A model generated the notes under the pieces. The model did no database searches and was not told the DNA's origin. It saw only the letters and a list, made by a program, of their open reading frames with translations. A program made the translations under genes and the position numbers. Below, in pieces: positions 59,376-64,000 of a stretch of DNA of 64,000 nucleotides; positions within the stretch are counted from its first letter, which is position 1; each line of letters opens with the position of its first letter. Origin of the DNA: Eubacteriales Family XIII. Incertae Sedis bacterium (lineage in GTDB: Bacteria > Bacillota > Clostridia > Peptostreptococcales > Anaerovoracaceae); the NCBI GenBank assembly GCA_031272365.1, contig JAISTX010000042.1, positions 21,505 to 85,504 on the forward strand, written 5' to 3'.

Positions 59376-60407
59376 TTAGTATTCTTCTTCTTTTTTGCGC
59401 CTTCTCCTTGCGGCGATGGCCCAGATGATGATGATCGCTGCGATCACGAGCAGTATCCAGGGCCAGTAGGACGTCCAGCTTTTTCCCGCCGGTTCGTCCG
59501 TCAGCGGCACGCCTTCGTCCGGCAGCTCCACGCCGCTGCCCCCCTGGCCGTCGTCCAGGCCGTCAGGGGCGTCGTCTGACGCGCCGTCGTCTATTTCAAT
59601 AACATCGCCGCCCGTGTCCTCCGTCGCCGCGTCCGCATCCGTCGTCGTCTTGCCGGTCGTTGTCGTGGCCGTGCTGCCCGTGCTGCCGCCGGAGCTGGTG
59701 CCGCCACCGCTGCCGCCGGAGCTGGTGCCGCCGCCACCGCCGCCCGAGCTGGCGCCGCCGCCGCTGCCCGATCCGGAGCCGCTTCCGCCGCCCCCGGAGC
59801 CCGAGCCGCCCGAGCCGCCACCGCCGCCGGAGCCACCGCCGCCGCCACCGCCGCCGCCCGGCGTCGTGGGCTTCGTCACCTTCACCTTGCCGGCGGCAAA
59901 TTCCACCGGCACGTTCGCCTCCGCGGCGTTGACGAAGTTTTCGGCGTAGCCGTTCGCCAGCGCGATGCTGATGGCGCATTCGGCATCCTGGGTGGCCTTC
60001 ACCTTGAAGACGAGCTCGAAGAGCACGCCGTCGCCGGTGATGTCGTCGACAGAGGTGCCGTCCCCTATGCTCAGGATCGAAATGCCTTTTGGTCCCCAAT
60101 CGACAACGCTGCCGTCCGCGAGCTTGCCCGCGGCGTTGACACCGGTCAGCTCGAGCGCCCCCGTGTTGTACGAAAGCGAGAGGGCGGCGGCCGCGAATCC
60201 CGGGTTCCCGGAGATGCTGACCGGCACCTTCACGTTCGCGTCGCCGGGGGCCGCGCCCACGCTGCCAGCCGTCACCTTCGCGGAAACCGCGCCGTAGGCG
60301 CCCATAGGCAGCACGGCGAGGGCGACAAACAAAGCCACAAGGGTCAGCGCGAAAGCGCCGACCCCTTTTTGCATATTTTTGATAAAATCTACCCGTTTTG
60401 TCATCAT
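59376..60407 (-). CDS. Membrane-anchored single-cohesin protein 2
   Basis: The 343-residue protein has a signal helix (ALTLVALFVALAVLPMGAYG), a cohesin (about 40-180: KVTAGSVGAAPGDANVKVPV, NPGFAAAALSLSYNTGALEL, GVLFELVFKVKATQDAE), an 80-residue Gly/Ser-rich linker, an acidic Asp-rich stretch and a C-terminal membrane helix (WPWILLVIAAIIIIWAIAA) with tail RRRRKKEEEY. It is a second anchoring cohesin with clearly different sequence, so it may have distinct dockerin specificity. GGGAGGCAC precedes the ATG at 60407. Confidence 0.88.
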   Translation of the reverse strand: MMTKRVDFIKNMQKGVGAFALTLVALFVALAVLPMGAYGAVSAKVTAGSVGAAPGDANVKVPVSISGNPGFAAAALSLSYNTGALELTGVNAAGKLADGSVVDWGPKGISILSIGDGTSVDDITGDGVLFELVFKVKATQDAECAISIALANGYAENFVNAAEANVPVEFAAGKVKVTKPTTPGGGGGGGGGSGGGGGSGGSGSGGGGSGSGSGSGGGASSGGGGGGTSSGGSGGGTSSGGSTGSTATTTTGKTTTDADAATEDTGGDVIEIDDGASDDAPDGLDDGQGGSGVELPDEGVPLTDEPAGKSWTSYWPWILLVIAAIIIIWAIAARRRRKKEEEY

Positions 60408-60451
60408 ACAGTGCCTCCCAAGCACGGGTTATATCGTTGCTGTTGCATATA

Positions 60452-63106
60452 TCAGATCGTGACTGGCAAGCCCGCAGCCTTCCGGATGATGTTCGTCACG
60501 TCCGTGATCGTGATCTCCCCGTCGCCGTCGATGTCTGAGGCCGCAAACTCCGCGTCCGTCAGCGTCCGCTGGCCATACACGTATTTCAGCGCGATGAGCG
60601 CATCCTTCGCGGTGATCTTGCCGTCGCCGTCGACGTCGCCGTCGGAGATGACCCGCACATCCACGTCCTGCGTGAGCGGGGTGATCGCCTCGTAGTTTAG
60701 CAGCGTCGATGCGCTCGGCGTGAAGGTGACCTCGTAGGACCCGCCCGGCACCGGCGGCGCGATCGTGTCGTCCGTCCAGGCGAACGTGCCGTATTCATTC
60801 GAGGAAGGCGTCAGCGTGGACGAGGCCAGCGTCTGCCCTTTGAGGATGTCGCTCGCCGTCGGCCATGTGATGGTCGGGGCCGGTGCTTTGTTCACTGTCA
60901 CTTCCACCTCCTGCGTCGCCGGCGAGTAGGCCAGGTAGTTTGCGGACGGCGTGAAGGTCACGTCGTACCCGTACGTACCGGCGTCGAGGATCGCATCCCC
61001 GTCATAGTCCTCGTCGTCCCAGTCAAAGGTGCCGTAGGTGTTCGAGGTAAACGACAGCTCCGCGTCGGACAGCGGGTCGCCGTAGGTGATCGCCGCCGCC
61101 GTCGGCCACGTGATCGTGCCCGGGATGGCAGCCTTGCCCACCGTCACGGTGACCGGCTTCGTGAGCGGGCTGATCGTCTCGTAGTTTGCCAGCGTGTCCG
61201 CGCTCGGCGTGAACGTCACGTCATAGGTGTACGTGCCCGCGTCGAGGATCGCGTCCTCGTCGTAGTCCTCGTCGTCCCAGTCGAACGTGCCGTACTCGTT
61301 CGAGGTGAACGAAAGCGCCGCGTCGGACAGCGGGTCGCCGTAGGTGATCGCCGCCGCCGTCGGCCACGTGATCTCAGGCGCCGCCGCCTTGCTGATCGTC
61401 AACGTCCCGAGGGCGAGGCCCGTCTTCGCCGTGTACTTCGGCGTGGCCGCCGTGTCGATCGTGATCGCGTATGTCCCGGCGTTCGTCGGGGCCGTCGTCG
61501 ACCCGCCGTAGTAGACCGCGGTCACGTCGCCCGCCTTCTCGTCTTCCTTCGTGACCGTCACGGCTTTCGCGGTCCCGTCATAGGTCGCGGTCTTCGGCGT
61601 GAAGTCATACAGCGCGTCTTCCGGCTCGATCGGCGATTTCACCGTGACCTTGCCGGCCGTGAACGAGACGGCCACGTCCTCCTCGTCCGCGTTGGTGAAG
61701 TTTTCGGTATAGTCGTTCTTCAGCCCGATCGAGACGGCGAGGTCCTCGCCGGCCGCAGCCGCGCTCTTGATCTCGAAGACGATGTCGAACAGCTTGCCGT
61801 CGTCCTCGATGTTCGGGACTTCCAAATCGTACCCGTTGATCAGGTTCACCGTGTAGACGCTGTCGTCCTCGTTGAACCCATGGACCCAGACCAGCGCGTC
61901 CTTCGTCAGGGCATCCGCGTTGAGGATGTTTTTGATTTCGAGCTTGTCCGTGTCGTAGGAGATGGCCAGCACCGCCGCCGCGAAGCCCGGGTTGTCCACG
62001 ATGTAGACGGGCACGACCACGTCCGTGTCCGTGCGCCACCCTTCGCCCGTGCCGATGTTGATCTGCGCGGCGTCGCCCACCGGGGGCTCCGGCGGCTCCT
62101 CCGCCTCTTCCACGTCCACGGTGCCGAGGAGGTATGCCACCTCGACGGGTTCCGCGTCCGCGTTCACAAGGTTCAGCGGGTTGCCGTCCAGGAGATCCAT
62201 GAAGATCTCATAGGTGCCTTCCTCGGCCTCATCCAGGACCTTGAACGTCAGCGTGAACAGCACGCCGTCTTCCGTGATGTTCTCGAGATCCAGGCCGCCG
62301 ACATAGCCGATGGAAGAAGGAAGCCCGTCGACAACGAGCCCGCCTTCCAGCAGCTTGCCTTCCGCGCTCGCGCTGACGAGCTCGAGGGCCTCATCGTCAA
62401 AGTCGAGCATCCAGGCCGCCGCGTAGATGCCCGGGTTGTTCAAGATGCTCACGTCGACCGTGAACGTGTCGCCGGGGTTCTGCGCCTCGGCGGCGTTGCC
62501 AATCACGATCTGCGGGATATCCTCCGGATCCGGATCCGGCTCCGGTTCCGGCTCTTCTGCTTCGGGGATGATGGCTACGTCTAAGCTCTCGACCGCATAC
62601 GGCACGGGTTTGAGATCCTTGTCGGTGAAGTTTGCGGCCGCGCCGAGGGCCGGCCGGAGGCTGATCGTCGAGTCGCCCTCCGTCGCACCCTCCTTGACCG
62701 TGAAGGTTGCCGTGAACAGCAGGCCGGTGTCGTTGATGTTCTCAACGGCGAAAAGGTTGATATTGCCGACCCTGTTCGTCGCGGGGTTGCCGATGTACGT
62801 GGAGCCGTAGACGCTCCCCGCCCCGGAAAACGCCGTCAGCTCCAGAGCATCCGCGTCAAACAGGACCTCGAACAAGCTGGCGCAAAAGCCCGGGTTCTGC
62901 GTGATTTTGAACGGGATGGTGAACGTGTCGCCCGGCTGATACCCGCCCTCGGGCAGGCCGCCCTCCGGCACATCCACGACGATGGTCGCCGATTCCGCCG
63001 CAAAGGCCGTCGTCGACGTCGTGGCCGGCAGCAACACCGCCACCAGCGCGATCGCGGCCAGGAATGCCAGCACGCGGCGCAGACTGTTTTTCATGATTCG
63101 TTGCAT
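60452..63106 (-). CDS. Scaffoldin-like protein: three cohesins, MBG repeats and a dockerin
   Basis: The 884-residue protein has a signal peptide (ATTSTTAFAAES), three cohesins (about 32-180, 200-335, 350-500; each with a NPGxxAAxxxxxxD core and a GxLFxxxFxV strand), then one MBG/YDG-like and three MBG-type repeats (about 510-810; WPTAAAITYGDPLSD occurs twice), and a C-terminal dockerin: DVDGDGKITAKDALIALKY and DIDGDGEITITDVTNIIRK. It can therefore bind three dockerin partners and itself dock onto a membrane-anchored cohesin. RBS GGAGGTATCAA. The 135-nt gap before it (63107-63241) holds no clear promoter. Confidence 0.9.
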   Translation of the reverse strand: MQRIMKNSLRRVLAFLAAIALVAVLLPATTSTTAFAAESATIVVDVPEGGLPEGGYQPGDTFTIPFKITQNPGFCASLFEVLFDADALELTAFSGAGSVYGSTYIGNPATNRVGNINLFAVENINDTGLLFTATFTVKEGATEGDSTISLRPALGAAANFTDKDLKPVPYAVESLDVAIIPEAEEPEPEPDPDPEDIPQIVIGNAAEAQNPGDTFTVDVSILNNPGIYAAAWMLDFDDEALELVSASAEGKLLEGGLVVDGLPSSIGYVGGLDLENITEDGVLFTLTFKVLDEAEEGTYEIFMDLLDGNPLNLVNADAEPVEVAYLLGTVDVEEAEEPPEPPVGDAAQINIGTGEGWRTDTDVVVPVYIVDNPGFAAAVLAISYDTDKLEIKNILNADALTKDALVWVHGFNEDDSVYTVNLINGYDLEVPNIEDDGKLFDIVFEIKSAAAAGEDLAVSIGLKNDYTENFTNADEEDVAVSFTAGKVTVKSPIEPEDALYDFTPKTATYDGTAKAVTVTKEDEKAGDVTAVYYGGSTTAPTNAGTYAITIDTAATPKYTAKTGLALGTLTISKAAAPEITWPTAAAITYGDPLSDAALSFTSNEYGTFDWDDEDYDEDAILDAGTYTYDVTFTPSADTLANYETISPLTKPVTVTVGKAAIPGTITWPTAAAITYGDPLSDAELSFTSNTYGTFDWDDEDYDGDAILDAGTYGYDVTFTPSANYLAYSPATQEVEVTVNKAPAPTITWPTASDILKGQTLASSTLTPSSNEYGTFAWTDDTIAPPVPGGSYEVTFTPSASTLLNYEAITPLTQDVDVRVISDGDVDGDGKITAKDALIALKYVYGQRTLTDAEFAASDIDGDGEITITDVTNIIRKAAGLPVTI

Positions 63107-63241
63107 TTGATACCTCCATCGACAACTTCTGTTAGAGAAAGAAGACACCTCCGTACCCAATAGAGAATGCCGTGAAAGAAGCATATCCCACAAACGAGCC
63201 CGTGTCTGTTCTTTCTACAACACTTTTCAAAATATTTTTTC

Positions 63242-64000
63242 CTATAACCCGGCGGCCAGCCGGACCATGAGCACGACGTCCGCCATGGTGAGGGTGCCGT
63301 CGCCGTCGATGTCGGCCGCGGCGATCTGCTCCGCGGACAGCTCGCCGCCGCTCAGGATGTAGCCGACGACCGACACCGCCTCGGAAATGGTGACGAGGCC
63401 GTCGCCGTCCAGATCGCCCGAGCCGGGCGCGCCGGCCTTCGGCTCCGCAGCGACAACGTTGGCAGGGTCTGTTATTCGGTTCAGGGCCAGCGTCTTGCCG
63501 GTGGCGGTCAGCACCTGCCAGGCTTCGAGGTGCTCCGCCGGGACGATGGCCTTCAGCCCCTCTTCATCGGTCGTGGCAGCGGCCGGCACGGTCCAGTTGA
63601 CGTTGTTGGCCGCGAACCACCCGGGGGCGGCGTCCATGACGAAATAGTCCAGCCCCGTGCAGTTTGCGGCATAATTGCTCATGAAGAGCCCGCCGTTGGA
63701 CGTGAGCGCCGTCGTGTCCGGTATGGCCAGCGACGTGAGGGATCTGCAGTTGTTGGCGTAGTACCACAGGAAGTAGTTGCCCGCGTAGGTGAGCGCCGAG
63801 GTGTCGGGCACCGCCAGCGACGTGAGCCCCGTGCAGCCGTAGGCGTATTGCGCCATGAAATAGGTGCCGACGCGGGTGATGGCCGACGTGTCAGGCACAT
63901 CGAGGGATGTGAGGGACGTGTCGTTGTAGGCGTAGTATTCCATGAAGTTGTTGCCGAGGGTGGTCAGGGATGAGATGTCCGGCACGGCGAGCGAGGTGAG
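63242..64000 (-). CDS. Leucine-rich/BspA-like repeat protein with dockerin (partial, 5' end outside window)
   Basis: The visible 252 codons contain at least three repeats of about 33 residues, each with LTSLAVPDTSALT and YFLWYYANNC-like segments, which resemble the BspA-type leucine-rich repeats of surface proteins. After a Cys-containing cap and a linker, the protein ends in a dockerin with GDLDGDGLVTISEAVSVV and DIDGDGTLTMADVVLMV. The frame continues beyond the right edge, so the signal peptide and full repeat number are not seen. It is the first visible cargo of the scaffoldin cluster. Confidence 0.82.
   Translation of the reverse strand, partial: LTSLAVPDISSLTTLGNNFMEYYAYNDTSLTSLDVPDTSAITRVGTYFMAQYAYGCTGLTSLAVPDTSALTYAGNYFLWYYANNCRSLTSLAIPDTTALTSNGGLFMSNYAANCTGLDYFVMDAAPGWFAANNVNWTVPAAATTDEEGLKAIVPAEHLEAWQVLTATGKTLALNRITDPANVVAAEPKAGAPGSGDLDGDGLVTISEAVSVVGYILSGGELSAEQIAAADIDGDGTLTMADVVLMVRLAAGL

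Noticed and set aside
59600..59880. GC-rich trinucleotide repeats as a separate repeat element
   Set aside because: They encode the Gly/Ser linker of the second single-cohesin protein; nothing beyond coding is needed to explain them.
58389..60407. Sortase-anchored (LPxTG) cohesin proteins
   Set aside because: The C-termini have a membrane helix and basic tail, but no LPxTG-like motif precedes the helix.
48000..64000. Calling the locus a cellulosome
   Set aside because: There are cohesins and dockerins, but no glycoside hydrolase or carbohydrate-binding module is visible in the window.
1..64000. Riboswitches (for example cobalamin, TPP, SAM) upstream of metabolic genes
   Set aside because: No conserved core sequence or long structured leader was recognised; most candidate genes have very short leaders.

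Overview
The window is a GC-rich, densely coded bacterial chromosome segment. It carries about 59 protein genes, one tRNA-Thr(CGT), no rRNA and no CRISPR array. The protein families suggest an anaerobic, Gram-positive-type member of the Bacillota, probably Clostridia: a DUF523 protein, a GTP-type PEP carboxykinase, clostripain-type peptidase, an XRE/DUF2975/DUF4153 cassette, many lipoproteins, cohesin and dockerin domains, and VanZ. No outer-membrane genes are seen. The taxon is inferred and cannot be fixed from this sequence alone.

Layout. 1-4.0 kb: a response regulator with an HD-GYP output domain coupled to an HPt protein, DUF523, mtnA and dapA. 4.0-9.1 kb: a transglutaminase-like lipoprotein and a type IV pilus/secretion-like operon (PilC/GspF, four small pilin-like proteins, PilT-type ATPase). 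9.1-14.3 kb: the DUF4153/XRE/DUF2975 cassette and a clostripain-family peptidase. 14.4-24.0 kb: two divergent Nudix hydrolases, a MoxR/VWA pair, pckG, nnrE, an RlmL-type methyltransferase, ferritin, two paralogous SH3b proteins and tRNA-Thr. 24.2-30.2 kb: an accessory patch with two short inverted-repeat elements, a lone element end, a hypoxanthine-DNA glycosylase and a large repeat-built surface protein, flanked by two different YjbQ proteins. 30.3-36.7 kb: acyl-CoA synthetase, VanZ, an autoregulated MarR, an FMN reductase, and two immunity-like genes (pentapeptide, SUFU) behind duplicated promoters. 36.7-41.3 kb: a UroD-type methyltransferase and a zinc-uptake operon. 41.5-47.2 kb: a MerR regulator, an ADP-ribose pyrophosphatase, a PTS-EIIC/EAL fusion and an XRE/acyl-CoA synthetase fusion.

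47.2-64.0 kb is the most striking part. A long minus-strand gene train encodes a dockerin-tailed repeat protein (cut by the window edge), a scaffoldin-like protein with three cohesins and its own dockerin, two single-cohesin membrane-anchored proteins, a 1511-residue GLUG/dockerin protein, a membrane-anchored Ig-like repeat protein, an ExbB/TolQ/MotA proton channel, a DUF2149 protein that resembles ExbD around a membrane Asp, and three lipoproteins. The sequence suggests an energised, cohesin-dockerin-assembled surface complex in a cell without an outer membrane. Its cargo is unknown and no glycoside hydrolase lies in the window.

A second theme is regulatory. At least seven genes have a near-consensus -10 box ending only 6-9 nt before the start codon and no Shine-Dalgarno sequence, so they are probably leaderless. 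Neighbouring genes with ordinary ribosome binding sites show that both modes coexist.
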